DNA of 64,000 nucleotides from CBDDFV01 sp965227335 (GCA_965227335.1 CBDDFV010000006.1:186001-250000); one strand, 5' to 3'; shown: positions 45,546 through 54,491, numbered from the stretch's first letter. The notes: generated from the sequence alone by a model not told the origin. Translations and numbers: made by a program.

Positions 45546-46036
45546 ATCGCCGACCCCGGCTCGGACTGACAATGGTCGAACTGCTCATCTCCCTGGCGTT
45601 ACTGTCGTTGGTCACGGCGGCGGGCGTCGGGTGGCTGCAGACCACCGCCGCGCGTGGCGTCGTCAAGGCGGACGATGTGCGATGGCAAGCGGCGGCGGAG
45701 CAGGCGATCCAGCGGATTGCCGAGTCGATCGCTGTTCGTGACTTCGATCCTGATGATCGCCAGCCGCAAGTCCGCGTCACCGAGAGTTCGCTTCGGGTCG
45801 AGAGTCGCGAGCCCGGGACCGGCCAGGTCAGCCAGATGTTCGCCGTCGAACCGTGGGCCCACCAACTGACGCGCACAACCGGCCAGCGAGAGCCGCGGCT
45901 CCTCGTCGGGGATGTCGCGGGCTGGGATATCGAGATCGTCGCGGCCGAGGATGACCCGGACCGGACGTGGCTCGACATCGCCATCCGGCGGAAGAGTGAA
46001 CCGGGAGTTGTAATGCGGAGGCTTCGACTGCCGTGA
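45542..46036 (+). CDS. gspJ: minor pseudopilin, GspJ-like
   Basis: 164 residues. MNRRPRLG|LTMVELLISLALLSLV is a prepilin signal with Glu at +5. The body (VKADDVRWQAAAEQAIQRIA, DWDIEIVAAED-like WDIEIVAAEDDPDRTW) fits the GspJ pattern of an early helix and late beta sheet. It overlaps both neighbours by 4 bp. Confidence 0.72.
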   Translation: MNRRPRLGLTMVELLISLALLSLVTAAGVGWLQTTAARGVVKADDVRWQAAAEQAIQRIAESIAVRDFDPDDRQPQVRVTESSLRVESREPGTGQVSQMFAVEPWAHQLTRTTGQREPRLLVGDVAGWDIEIVAAEDDPDRTWLDIAIRRKSEPGVVMRRLRLP

Positions 46037-46881
46037 GACCGCAGCAACGGCCAACCCGAAGCCGACGGGGCGCGGCCCTGCTGCTGGTGCTCGCGGTCCT
46101 CGTGATCGCCGTCAGTTCGGCGACGGTGCTCGTCTCCGTCGCCAGTACGCACCGGGCGCAGGTCGAGTCGATGCACGCGACCACGGGCTCCGATCAGCTG
46201 CTCACCGCAGTCGAGCCTGCGATCCAGGCCTGGCTTGCGGGTACTCAAGGTGTCGTGCTGCCGATCGATGCCACGACACCCGCCGCGCCCGTCCTCGATG
46301 ACACCTGGGCAGCCGCCGACATCACCTACCGGGTTCGCGTGACGGCGTTCGATCAGTGCGGCATGCTGCCCCTCGATCTCGCCACCTCCTCCTCGCCGAT
46401 TCGTCTCGCCATTCATCCGGGGGCGCTCGATGCCGTGCAGGATCTTGAACCGACGAGGGACAACCCCGCGGGCCTCGATCAGATCATCGATGCGGACCTC
46501 GCCGTCTACCCCCCACCCGCGTTGAACGAGCCTTCAATCGGCGCGCTCGTCGCTACGCATCCGACCGGCGGCGTCAATGTGAACACGGCGCCGTGGCCGC
46601 TCGTCCAGGCGACGGCGCGCACGCTCGGCCAGTCGGGGTCACTCTCCATCGTCGAGGAAGCCCGGCTCGCCGGCGAACCCGCGAGCTTCTCGGCCCAACC
46701 GTCACGTGACACGATCAAGGACACGCCCGCGCTCGTTTCATCGAGTTCATCATGGGCGATGCGGATCGACATTGAAGTCGGACCCACCAACCAATCACCC
46801 CTCCGTCGCAGTTGGTGGGCGATCTACCAGCAGCGCGGCGGCACATGGACCTGTACCCAACGCCTTGTCATTGAACGCTGA
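46033..46881 (+). CDS. gspK: minor pseudopilin, GspK-like
   Basis: 282 residues from GTG 46033 (GTGA overlap). RSRRG|AALLLVLAVLVIAVSSA has the GspK-type signal, which lacks the +5 Glu. FDQCGMLPLDLAT, GLDQIIDADLAVYPPPALNE and GGVNVNTAPWPLVQATART follow; the last is a helix-hairpin-helix-like NVNTA motif typical of GspK. It caps the pseudopilus tip. Confidence 0.82.
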   Translation: MRPQQRPTRSRRGAALLLVLAVLVIAVSSATVLVSVASTHRAQVESMHATTGSDQLLTAVEPAIQAWLAGTQGVVLPIDATTPAAPVLDDTWAAADITYRVRVTAFDQCGMLPLDLATSSSPIRLAIHPGALDAVQDLEPTRDNPAGLDQIIDADLAVYPPPALNEPSIGALVATHPTGGVNVNTAPWPLVQATARTLGQSGSLSIVEEARLAGEPASFSAQPSRDTIKDTPALVSSSSSWAMRIDIEVGPTNQSPLRRSWWAIYQQRGGTWTCTQRLVIER

Positions 46882-47353
46882 TCCAATTCGACGCCTCCGT
46901 CGCCAGACGCGACTCGTCCTGCTGCTCGGGGCGGGCGCGGTCGCCGTGTCCGCATGGTGGGCGTTGGGTCCGAGGCAGGCCGCGACAGAAGTTCAGGCGA
47001 TGGCGCTCGCGGCTCCAGAGGCTGCCTTGACGAATACGGCGAGTCCGACGATCGATCCGGCCGTGTACGCGATCTCGTTGTGGCGGCCCGAGCCGCCGCC
47101 GGTCGAACCGGTGAAGGTCGCGACGCCCGCGCCTCCGACGCCGCCTCCAATCTCGCTCGAACTCCTCGCCATCCTCGAGGGCGACGCTGGCCGGCTGGCC
47201 GCGTTCTATCACCCCGGCGACGATGCGATCGTCAAGGCCGAGACCGGCGCGATGGTCGGCGGCTACCGCGTCGCCCGGATCGATGCTGGTGAAGTCGAAC
47301 TCGTGCACACCAACGGCGCCCGCGTCATGCGGCTCAGGGAGGAGCGGCCATGA
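46871..47353 (+). CDS. gspC: GspC/PilP-like inner-membrane connector
   Basis: 160 residues from a TTG at 46871 that overlaps the gspK end; no good ribosome site, so coupling is assumed. One membrane segment (LVLLLGAGAVAVSAWWAL) is followed by a Pro-rich linker (PEPPPVEPVKVATPAPPTPP) and a small beta domain (LELLAILEGDAGRLAAFYHP, ETGAMVGGYRVARIDAGEVE), the pattern of the GspC homology region that contacts GspD N0. Its place after gspK rather than before gspD is unusual. Confidence 0.7.
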   Translation: MNADPIRRLRRQTRLVLLLGAGAVAVSAWWALGPRQAATEVQAMALAAPEAALTNTASPTIDPAVYAISLWRPEPPPVEPVKVATPAPPTPPPISLELLAILEGDAGRLAAFYHPGDDAIVKAETGAMVGGYRVARIDAGEVELVHTNGARVMRLREERP

Positions 47354-48216
47354 ACCTCGCCTGGCCTGCCGATCAGTTCTATTGGGCGATCCTCGATCGC
47401 TCGGTGTTGCCGCGCGGCGTCCGCAATGCGCCTGCGCAACTCGGCTACCTCTTCGAGTCGCGGCTCCCGGTTCCGATCGACACGATCCACGCCGTCTATG
47501 CGCCCATCGATGACGATCGCGTCCTCGCGTGCGGCGCACCGACCGAGGCGCTGGACGAGGCGGATCTTGGCGAGGCATTGACGCTGGTTCCGGCCGACCT
47601 CCCGCCGTGGGTCGATGATGACACTCGTGAACAGGTCACGGTCGACTCCCTGAACCTGCTGACCGGTCCGTGGCTCCCGCCGGCGATCCGGCGCGGTCAG
47701 CGTCGACTCGTCGGCTGGGTCGCGGCCGCGATCGTGCTGTGCGCCGCCTGCCTGGTGATCGGCTTCGAACGCCAGCGAGCCGCATCCGATGCCGCAGCTG
47801 CCGATGTCCGTTCCACTGAGATGGACGTGTATGCTGGTGTTCTCGGCGAGTCCGTCCGATCCTCGATCGACTCCAGCTTCCCCCCGGAGCAGCGGATCAT
47901 CGCTGAACATCGCCGTCTGATGCAGACGCGGTCCGGCCCGGTCGAAGCGCAGAACGATCGGATCGACGCCGCGCTGCTTCTGACCGCGATTCTCGAACGA
48001 TGGCCCACCGAGCAGTTCATCGAGACTGAGACGATCTCCGTGACGAACGGCGCGGTGACGCTGGTCCTGCGCGTTCCCGACCTCGAGGACGTGCAGCCGA
48101 TCGCCGACGCCTTCAGTGATCTTCCCGACTGGCAGGTCACTCAGCCGCAGACCTTCGCCCGCCAGACGCATGTTGACATGACGCTCCGGTTCACCCGAAC
48201 GGAAGAACCGTCATGA
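47350..48216 (+). CDS. gspL: GspL-like assembly protein
   Basis: 288 residues. The cytoplasmic part is ~120 residues (ILDRSVLPRGVRNAPAQLGY...), much shorter than the actin-like domain of classical GspL. A single membrane helix (LVGWVAAAIVLCAACLVIGF) is followed by a coiled periplasmic segment and a ferredoxin-like domain (ETISVTNGAVTLVLRVPDLE). The order before a gspM-like gene supports the call. Confidence 0.65.
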   Translation: MNLAWPADQFYWAILDRSVLPRGVRNAPAQLGYLFESRLPVPIDTIHAVYAPIDDDRVLACGAPTEALDEADLGEALTLVPADLPPWVDDDTREQVTVDSLNLLTGPWLPPAIRRGQRRLVGWVAAAIVLCAACLVIGFERQRAASDAAAADVRSTEMDVYAGVLGESVRSSIDSSFPPEQRIIAEHRRLMQTRSGPVEAQNDRIDAALLLTAILERWPTEQFIETETISVTNGAVTLVLRVPDLEDVQPIADAFSDLPDWQVTQPQTFARQTHVDMTLRFTRTEEPS

Positions 48217-48767
48217 GCCATCGTCGCAGCCTGCTGCTCCTCGGCGTCGTCCTCGCCGCCTGCCTGCTACCAGTCGCGTGGAGTCGACAACGGGCGATCA
48301 GCGCCGAGCGCGGTCTGGACGCCGCGACGACTTCGCTCGCCGAGACCCGCCGCCTCGCCGCCGACATCGTGCGGCTCCGGGGGCAGGAAGAACAGGTCGC
48401 CGAGCAGAAGCGGCCGGAGCAGGACCTCGTCTCGCGGATCACCCGCGCCATGCAGGATGCCGGCGTCTCGACCAATCGTCACTTCGGACAGATCCAGCCC
48501 ATGGCCGATCGCGCGCTTCCCGGATCGAGCGGATCGGCGATCACCTACATGGAGCAGTCCGTCCAGGTGACGCTCAACGAATTGGCGCCCGCCCAGATCG
48601 GCGCCTTCCTCTCACGGTGGTCGGCCACCGAGCCGCTCTGGACACCCACGAGAATCGAGCTCTCCCATCATCGCGGGAACCGGCGCGGCGCGGCGGATCT
48701 CGACCGATACGACATGACCGTCCTGATGACCGCGACCTACGTCGCCACGAAGGGCCCCTCGCAATGA
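48213..48767 (+). CDS. gspM: GspM-like assembly protein
   Basis: 184 residues. An N-terminal anchor (RSLLLLGVVLAACLLPVAWS), a coiled segment (ISAERGLDAATTSLAETRRL) and a ferredoxin-like C-terminal domain (YMEQSVQVTLNELAPAQIGA, then FLSRWSATEPLWTPTRIELS) match GspM/PilO. It overlaps gspL and the next gene by 4 bp. Confidence 0.68.
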   Translation: MSHRRSLLLLGVVLAACLLPVAWSRQRAISAERGLDAATTSLAETRRLAADIVRLRGQEEQVAEQKRPEQDLVSRITRAMQDAGVSTNRHFGQIQPMADRALPGSSGSAITYMEQSVQVTLNELAPAQIGAFLSRWSATEPLWTPTRIELSHHRGNRRGAADLDRYDMTVLMTATYVATKGPSQ

Positions 48768-49345
48768 CCCGCCTTTCTCTGATCCTGCTCGTCGTCCTCC
48801 CGGTGGCCGGTTGCGCCTCGACGCCCTCCAGCACCAACCCCTACGCGAACTCCGATGCGGCCTCGGTGGTTCGAGACACGGCGACGGCTGAACGACTGAC
48901 CCGCGAGGCGGCCGAACTTATCGAGGCTGATCCCGAACGGGCGGAGTCGCTCCTGCGCGAGGCGCTGACTGCCGACCTCTACCACGGCCCCGCTCACAAC
49001 AACCTCGGCGTCCTGTACCTCAACGCGGGGCGGCTCTACGAGGCCGCCGGCGAGTTCGAGTGGGCGCGGAAGTCGATGCCCGGGCATCCCGAGCCGCGGA
49101 TGAACCTGGCGATGACGCTGGAACGCGCCGGGCGGTTCAACGAGGCGCTCGCCGCCTACGACGCGGCGCTCGAAGCGTACCCAGAGCACCTCGGGTCGAT
49201 GCAGGGGAAGGCGCGGCTGCAGGTGCGGCATGGGCTGGTCGATGAGTCGACGCCCGAACTGCTGGACGCGATCGCGATGCGGGGGGATGAGCAGTGGCGA
49301 AACTGGGCGAACGTTCAGCGGACTAAGCTGGACGGCGCTCTATGA
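48764..49345 (+). CDS. TPR lipoprotein closing the type II secretion operon
   Basis: 193 residues from ATG 48764 (ATGA overlap). A lipoprotein signal (LSLILLVVLPVAGC) is followed by at least three tetratricopeptide repeats: ALTADLYHGPAHNNLGVLYL, AGEFEWARKSMPGHPEPRMN, and ALAAYDAALEAYPEHLGSMQ. TPR lipoproteins of the PilF/PilW kind act as pilotins that help secretins reach the outer membrane. Position as the last gene of the operon suggests such a role here. Confidence 0.7.
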   Translation: MTRLSLILLVVLPVAGCASTPSSTNPYANSDAASVVRDTATAERLTREAAELIEADPERAESLLREALTADLYHGPAHNNLGVLYLNAGRLYEAAGEFEWARKSMPGHPEPRMNLAMTLERAGRFNEALAAYDAALEAYPEHLGSMQGKARLQVRHGLVDESTPELLDAIAMRGDEQWRNWANVQRTKLDGAL

Positions 49346-49373
49346 GCGGGCCGCGCGCTCCGGCCAAAGAAAA

Positions 49374-49392
49374 GCCCCGGCGAAGCCGGGGC
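49374..49392 (-). terminator. intrinsic terminator between convergent genes
   Basis: GCCCCGGC-GAA-GCCGGGGC, read on the minus strand, is followed by TTTTCTTT. This gives a good terminator for the 49427-49849 gene and possibly also stops the secretion operon from the other side. Confidence 0.8.
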
Positions 49393-49426
49393 GCGATAGC
49401 AGCAGCGTGTTGAGTCGGTTCCGAGA

Positions 49427-49849
49427 TCAGCCGCGCTGCATCACGGCGACGAGCTCGTGGGCGATCGGACACACTTCGCCCGACCAAAGGCTGACATCGA
49501 ACGGCGCGTCTTCAAGCTCCGACCAGTCGACGTCATCGATCTTCTGATTCCGGCAGTCGTTGTCTTGGCCGCCCCAGCAGTCCGTGACGACCAGCACTTC
49601 ATCGGCCTCGATGCCCTTGCGGTGGAAGACGTCGGCGAGAGCGGCGATGAAGGCCTTGAAACCGCGGAGGGTGTCGTAGGGCTTCATGAGGAACGCGATG
49701 TGCTTGGGCGATTCACCCAAGTTGGCCAGCTCCTCGACCGAACCGACGAACGACGTATCGGCAGGCAACCGGTCGAAACAATCGGCCTCGGTGTCAAGGT
49801 GCAAGATGTTGGAGTACGAGCGGGTGGGGAGAGTATTCAGATACAACAT
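49427..49849 (-). CDS. hypothetical protein, 140 aa
   Basis: ATG 49849 has GGAG eight bases upstream and is preferred to a GTG at 49891 that would add a hydrophobic leader (FFFSFLVGVFYM). The protein reads MLYLNTLPTRSYSNILHLD, then ELANLGESPKHIAFLMKPYD, with VLVVTDCWGGQDNDCRNQKI near the end. It is acidic with several cysteines and no membrane span from this start. I do not recognise a family. It is convergent with the secretion operon across a shared terminator. Confidence 0.65.
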   Translation of the reverse strand: MLYLNTLPTRSYSNILHLDTEADCFDRLPADTSFVGSVEELANLGESPKHIAFLMKPYDTLRGFKAFIAALADVFHRKGIEADEVLVVTDCWGGQDNDCRNQKIDDVDWSELEDAPFDVSLWSGEVCPIAHELVAVMQRG

Positions 49850-49980
49850 GTAGAAGACTCCGACGAGAAAGGAGAAGAAGAACCGGCCCACCTCCGGCGG
49901 GCCACGACTGGTTCTGTTGGACGGCCGGAATCGATGTCAGGTTCCTGTCACTAAAGTGGTACGCAGAGGTACTTCGGGGC

Positions 49981-50781
49981 ATGAGCAACGCACATCCACC
50001 AGCTGCAATCACACTCGATGACATCGGCGCCATCACGAGCACGATGGCCGACCTGTATGACCTTGCGATGTACCGCAAGGCAGTTCGAGGCCGGCTGCTT
50101 GATGCCATGATTGACATGATCCCGTGCGAAGGACCATGCTCAGTGTTCCAACTGGATGACTTCTATTCAAACGGCGGTCGCATGAACACCAGGCGCACCG
50201 AACATCGCAACCTGAAGATCCCTCTCGGTGAGCTGATGCTGAAACTCTGGATCGCTCATGTCAAGCGACGAGACTCACCGATTGAGCGGGCTCTCTTCCT
50301 GCAAAGCAAGAAGCAACAGGTGGGCGCCGGCAGACTAGATGACTTGGTCGACAGGGATGAGTGGAACGACACAGCAGAGGGGAGGCTCGCAGCACGTTTC
50401 AAAATTACAGACATGGCGTACATGTGGGTGAAGTGCAGCGACGACGAATTGTGGGCGGTTGCCCTTCGTCGGTACGCGTCCGAGCCGGCGTTCGACGATC
50501 GCGAGCGCCAGATCATGGAGGCATTTGGGATGATGCTGCATCACATGCGGCAGCGTTGGTACCTAGATGACGTGTCGAAGCTGACCGAAACGCAGCAGAA
50601 GGTCCTCCTGGCCAGGGAAGCGCACGGCGACAAGGATGAGACCGTTGCCAGGAAACTCGGCATGGCCAAGGGCACATACAAGGCGCATCTGCGCGACATC
50701 CGAAAGCGCCTCGGCACAAAGTCCACCGCCGCCGCGATTGCAATGCTGCGGATGCGCTATCTGCCCGACGACATGAGCTAG
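49981..50781 (+). CDS. LuxR-type HTH regulator with unknown sensor domain
   Basis: 266 residues. The C-terminal 60 residues are a LuxR-type HTH: LTETQQKVLLAREAHGDKDE, TVARKLGMAKGTYKAHLRDI and RKRLGTKSTAAAIAMLRMRY, although the helix usually rich in Val/Lys is altered (GTYKAHLRDI). The ~200-residue N-terminal part has no clear receiver or autoinducer signature; a GAF/PAS-like fold is possible. It precedes the HNH protein gene by 190 bp on the same strand and might control it. Confidence 0.75.
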   Translation: MSNAHPPAAITLDDIGAITSTMADLYDLAMYRKAVRGRLLDAMIDMIPCEGPCSVFQLDDFYSNGGRMNTRRTEHRNLKIPLGELMLKLWIAHVKRRDSPIERALFLQSKKQQVGAGRLDDLVDRDEWNDTAEGRLAARFKITDMAYMWVKCSDDELWAVALRRYASEPAFDDRERQIMEAFGMMLHHMRQRWYLDDVSKLTETQQKVLLAREAHGDKDETVARKLGMAKGTYKAHLRDIRKRLGTKSTAAAIAMLRMRYLPDDMS

Positions 50782-50971
50782 TCTCGAGGCTCTCGCCTCC
50801 ATGGAGTCCGCCGCATCCGGTCCGCTGGCGACCCGTTCGCCCGCACACCCGCTCCCGCCCCCGCGGCTCACGGCGGCCTCGGATCGATCCACCACAGCCG
50901 CTGACCCTGGCCTGGGACATGGGCAAACCGTACACCCACCATTATCATGCTATGGTCATAGGAGAGGGGCC

Positions 50972-52390
50972 ATGGCGAGACTTCGGAACCTGACCGGGAA
51001 GTTGCTGGGGAAAGCTGGCACCACGATCCGCGGCGCGGTTGAAGGACTCAAGTTCGACCCCGAGACCAACGAGGGGTTTCTCCAGGCTGCCCGCGGGATC
51101 GAGCAGCTCATACGTGAGGAGAAGGAGCACTTCGACTGGGGATCGGCGTGTGATCGCGTCGGCGCGGCGAAGTCGGAGCGGTCTTCCCTCGCTCAGTTGG
51201 TCTACAAGCGAGCCGTCACCCGAGTCTGGGAAGACAACCACCTCGCCCCCAACGAGCAACTGTTCCTCCAATGGCTCAGGGAGCGACTGAGCGTGCCCGA
51301 GCGGGCCGTCGACATCATCCACAGAACAGAAGAGCGGCGAGTTCTCTGGCATTTGATGAAAGACATCCTCGCCGACAACAAGGTGACCCCCGAGGAACGG
51401 GCTCAACTCGACGATCTCTCTGCGGTCACGGGAGCCCCCGTGTCAGCGATGGCCTCGTTGTACTTCCGTGAGGAAGGGGCGGCGGATGTCGAGGAGCTGT
51501 TTGATGACGTGATCCGCAATCGCTTGGGCGGAGCAGCTGGACTGGACCGCGCCTATTCGGAGGTCCGTGGGGTCGCGACCAGTTTGTCGCTACCGGAAAG
51601 CGAGCTTCATGAAATCATGCGCCCACATGTCGACCACCTTATGGAACACATCCTTATCGATGCCCGGACGGAGGGCGCCGTCCATGATTCAATGAAGGAG
51701 GCCATCGACTGGGTCATCGCGACCTTCCCGATCGCGCCCGGAACGGCTGCGGCGATCCGCGAGCAGCTCGATCGGATCACGCAGTTGACCGACATCATGC
51801 GCGGCAGGCTCCCAGTTGTGCCCCACGATACGCTGCCGATCGACTTGCCTGCGCGTCAGACTCCCCACTTTGCCGGGCGATGCACCTTGACCGAGCAACG
51901 GCCCACTTCCAGCGGTGTGAAGACGGACCGGTATCACGGCGAGTTCGTGCTGACCCACACCCACTACCACTTCGTCTCAGATCACGACGAGCGAAACTTG
52001 TCCGAACCCCTCGCAAAGGTCGTCCGCCGCCAGGACCATCCGTCCGGCTTCGTGCTGAGCCGTTCGACTCGCAAGGGGACCCTGGGCTTCAGAATTCACG
52101 ATGATCCCGAGTTGGCGCTCCAAGTCTTCGCGATGGCGATCGAACTTGCCAAAGGTCGACTCCCGCAGTCGCTACAGGACAACGCGGAGTTTCGGCCGAC
52201 TCGCCACATTCCGCGCGATGTTCGGCAACGGGTCTGGGTGGAGTACGGCGGGCGTTGTTCCAACTGCGGATCGACGCACTACCTCGAGTACGACCACATC
52301 ATTCCACACGCCAAGGGTGGCAGTAACGACTTTGGCAACATCCAGTTGCTCTGCCGCGCATGCAATCTCGCCAAGTCTGATTCAATCTGA
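50972..52390 (+). CDS. multi-domain HNH endonuclease protein with TerB-like helical region
   Basis: 472 residues from ATG 50972 after GGAGAGG. The first ~300 residues are all-helical, in units that resemble TerB-like domains (RVLWHLMKDILADNKVTPEE, RAQLDDLSAVTGAPVSAMAS, LMEHILIDARTEGAVHDSMK). A ~100-residue beta region follows (GEFVLTHTHYHFVSDHDERN...GTLGFRIHDDPELALQVFAM), reminiscent of GRAM/PH-like modules. The end is an HNH nuclease: RQRVWVEYGGRCSNCGSTHY, LEYDHIIPHAKGGSNDFGNI and LLCRACNLAKSD. The zinc cysteines and the catalytic His/Asn are present. The architecture suggests a conditional nuclease, possibly a defence protein; no partner gene is evident except the upstream regulator. Confidence 0.75.
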   Translation: MARLRNLTGKLLGKAGTTIRGAVEGLKFDPETNEGFLQAARGIEQLIREEKEHFDWGSACDRVGAAKSERSSLAQLVYKRAVTRVWEDNHLAPNEQLFLQWLRERLSVPERAVDIIHRTEERRVLWHLMKDILADNKVTPEERAQLDDLSAVTGAPVSAMASLYFREEGAADVEELFDDVIRNRLGGAAGLDRAYSEVRGVATSLSLPESELHEIMRPHVDHLMEHILIDARTEGAVHDSMKEAIDWVIATFPIAPGTAAAIREQLDRITQLTDIMRGRLPVVPHDTLPIDLPARQTPHFAGRCTLTEQRPTSSGVKTDRYHGEFVLTHTHYHFVSDHDERNLSEPLAKVVRRQDHPSGFVLSRSTRKGTLGFRIHDDPELALQVFAMAIELAKGRLPQSLQDNAEFRPTRHIPRDVRQRVWVEYGGRCSNCGSTHYLEYDHIIPHAKGGSNDFGNIQLLCRACNLAKSDSI

Positions 52391-52510
52391 ACTTTGGCCC
52401 AATACGATTCACTGACCTCCCACAGCCAGTTCACATCGAACCACGCGAATGTCCTTGCTATTGGCACGGCGCCGTGGATACTACTGTCAGCTCACTTTGC
52501 CCCCGGAAGG

Positions 52511-52550
52511 GCCGGCTCCACCTCGTGTGTTGAGTCCGGCTCTTTTTCTT
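52511..52550 (+). terminator. intrinsic terminator after the HNH gene
   Basis: GCCGGCTC (52511-52518) pairs with GAG-CCGGC (from 52532, one bulged T), followed by TCTTTTTCTT. It lies about 120 bp after the HNH stop and faces the prophage block. Confidence 0.7.
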
Positions 52551-52584
52551 CAGTCTCAAAGTCTCACGTTCTTCGCGATGTGGC

Positions 52585-53619
52585 CTACCGTCCGCTCGAC
52601 GAAGTCGTCGATGCAGACCCCGAGACGCTCGATCCACTCGACTTCGCGCTGCCCGACCCACTCGACGACTGAGACGACGAACCCGCCGAACCCGAGAGGC
52701 TGAAGCTCGAACTGCCCGTACTCACTCCCGACTGGCCAATGGTGCCTGACGACTCCGCGTCATTGTGCACCCAAACACCGTCGGCAAGATACGTGTTCGT
52801 TTCCGGGACGGTGATGGCAACGGTGCGGACGGCGCCGCCGATCCGCTCGACCGATTCAATGACCTCTTCGGCCAGCTCTTCACCGTTCGCAGTGATGAGG
52901 TGATCGCCGACCTCAAGCAACTCGGTAGAGCAGAACCCCCAGGTGTCATCTCGACGGACGAGGAAGGGATGCTCGAACGTGGCCTTGATGCGGCGGTTGA
53001 CCAGATAGAACCCGTCGTGTTCGCCGAGACGGACCGACGAGATCCGACCGTCGCGCATCGTAGCACCGTCCAGTCCCCATTCCGACATCCACTCGTACTG
53101 CACGCGGAAGGGCGTGTCGACGGCAAGGCCAGGCACTGAGAGCGAACGGACCACATCCCCCGGAGACAGCGACTCGATCGGCACGCGCCGACCGTCCGCC
53201 ATCGTGACCAGCGTGCCGTAGAGGAAGCAGTTCCCACTCGATCCCCCCGAGCCCGAGCCACCGGAACCACCCGACCCCCCGGATCCCCCGGACCCCCCAC
53301 CGCCGGAGCCACCCGAGCCGCCGCCACCCGACGAACCACCCCCGCTGCCGCTCCCGCTCCCCGACCCGCTGCCGGCCGAACTCGAACCGGCGGAACTGCT
53401 CCCGACTGACGAGGATGCCGCGCTACTCGATGCCGAACCGGAAGACGACGACGTGAATCCGCTAGAGATCGACTCCGTCACGGACGAACCGGCGGATGAC
53501 CCGCTCGAACTGGCGGACCCGCTGCTGCCACCCCCTCCGGACCCCGGCTGCTGGGTCGTCGCCCAGACGGGTATATAAAGGAAGAACTTCGGCCCGCTCT
53601 GGGGGTTCTCGGACGTCAT
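52585..53619 (-). CDS. Ser/Gly-rich protein with PT-Hint (Hedgehog/intein) domain
   Basis: 344 residues from ATG 53619, which overlaps the upstream stop (ATGA). Residues ~1-20 are ordinary (GPKFFLYIPVWATTQQ); ~25-130 are nearly pure Ser/Gly/Ala. A Hint domain (~133-290) begins at GNCFLYGTLVTMADGRRVPI, with ESLSPGDVVRS, HPFLVRRDDTW and the closing TYLADGVWVHN. A second Ser/Gly-rich stretch follows. The first Cys and the terminal His-Asn required for autoprocessing are present; the residue after Asn is Asp, so splicing is unlikely but C-terminal cleavage is possible. It is the most distal gene of the prophage block and could be a fibre or appendage that is cut after assembly. Confidence 0.75.
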   Translation of the reverse strand: MTSENPQSGPKFFLYIPVWATTQQPGSGGGGSSGSASSSGSSAGSSVTESISSGFTSSSSGSASSSAASSSVGSSSAGSSSAGSGSGSGSGSGGGSSGGGGSGGSGGGGSGGSGGSGGSGGSGSGGSSGNCFLYGTLVTMADGRRVPIESLSPGDVVRSLSVPGLAVDTPFRVQYEWMSEWGLDGATMRDGRISSVRLGEHDGFYLVNRRIKATFEHPFLVRRDDTWGFCSTELLEVGDHLITANGEELAEEVIESVERIGGAVRTVAITVPETNTYLADGVWVHNDAESSGTIGQSGVSTGSSSFSLSGSAGSSSQSSSGSGSAKSSGSSVSGSASTTSSSGR

Positions 53620-54491
53620 GTGTACCACCCCCTGGTGCTGACCGGCTTCCCGCACTCGGCGGCCGCCTTCTCGACGGCGTCCTCGAAGGGCATGTGACGA
53701 AAGGCCTTGAGGCCGCAGGCGTCAGGATCGGGCGTGCAGTTCCAGACCGCGAAACGCGACCGCCGGAAGTAGTCGGCCATCGCCTCAAATCGCTGGTTGA
53801 GGGCCTCGTAGAGCACGTTGTTGTGTCGGATGGCCGCGTTGCTCCTCGACTCCTCGAACGCGTACTTCCGGTCATCAGCCATCCGGAAATCAGCGCCGAC
53901 CAGATAGACGGTCCGGAAGCCGAGGTAGTGAAGCAGCCGCAGGGCGACGAGCATGACCGATCGCTTGCCTTTGATCCCGAGTGAGTCCTTGGTCGATCCC
54001 GGATTACCCCAGCAGACGATGTCCTCATCAAGGAACGTCCGGTGATCGAAATGCTCGCCGCGCCGGTAGAGCAGGACCGACGGCATCTGGTTGACGCGAA
54101 AGGCGCTCGGCTTCATGGCGCCATTGGGCTTCTGGATCCGAAGGCGACCGTTCCAGTGCGCCATGGGGACGAACTTCACGATGCCGGGGTCTTTCCAGCC
54201 GGTGTCGATGAAGCGACCGGGAGAATCGACGCACGTCCACAGGGTCGGACGATGCACCGCCCAGGCGTTGTTGACAGCCATCGTCACGATGCCGCGCCGG
54301 TCGAGCTGCGAGAGATCGTGCTCAGCGAGTGAAGGACCGCTCAAGATCAGGAAGGCCTGACGGCCACGGTAGAAGTCGCAGAGCGACACGCTGTCGAACG
54401 ACGTTGTGTAGAGCCGCAGTCCATTCCGAGCTGGGCGTCGAAGATGCAGCCCCGCCTGAAGGGCGGCGATGTCGCCATCATGATCATGCAT
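53616..54491 (-). CDS. DUF115-like Rossmann protein in the prophage block
   Basis: 291 residues. QAFLILSGPSLAEHDLSQLD, then GIVTMAVNNAWAVHRPTLWT and CVDSPGRF follow the opening of DUF115 (6-hydroxymethylpterin pyrophosphokinase-like) proteins, and LHYLGFRTVYLVGADFRMAD a later strand-loop. The family includes proteins tied to glycosyl transfer onto surface structures. It overlaps the methyltransferase stop by 8 bp and the Hint gene start by 4 bp. Inference: it works with those two on a tail or surface component. Confidence 0.55.
   Translation of the reverse strand: MHDHDGDIAALQAGLHLRRPARNGLRLYTTSFDSVSLCDFYRGRQAFLILSGPSLAEHDLSQLDRRGIVTMAVNNAWAVHRPTLWTCVDSPGRFIDTGWKDPGIVKFVPMAHWNGRLRIQKPNGAMKPSAFRVNQMPSVLLYRRGEHFDHRTFLDEDIVCWGNPGSTKDSLGIKGKRSVMLVALRLLHYLGFRTVYLVGADFRMADDRKYAFEESRSNAAIRHNNVLYEALNQRFEAMADYFRRSRFAVWNCTPDPDACGLKAFRHMPFEDAVEKAAAECGKPVSTRGWYT

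Noticed and set aside
45322..46416. 364-codon minus-strand frame
   Set aside because: Antisense to the pseudopilin genes, which have prepilin signals and 4-bp overlaps.
53200..53560. Possible CRISPR or minisatellite
   Set aside because: The repetition is low-complexity Ser/Gly coding sequence with irregular codons, without regular repeats and spacers. No CRISPR array was seen elsewhere.
52585..53619. Splicing intein in a host protein
   Set aside because: The residue after His-Asn is Asp, not Cys/Ser/Thr, and the flanks are low-complexity rather than a split conserved domain.
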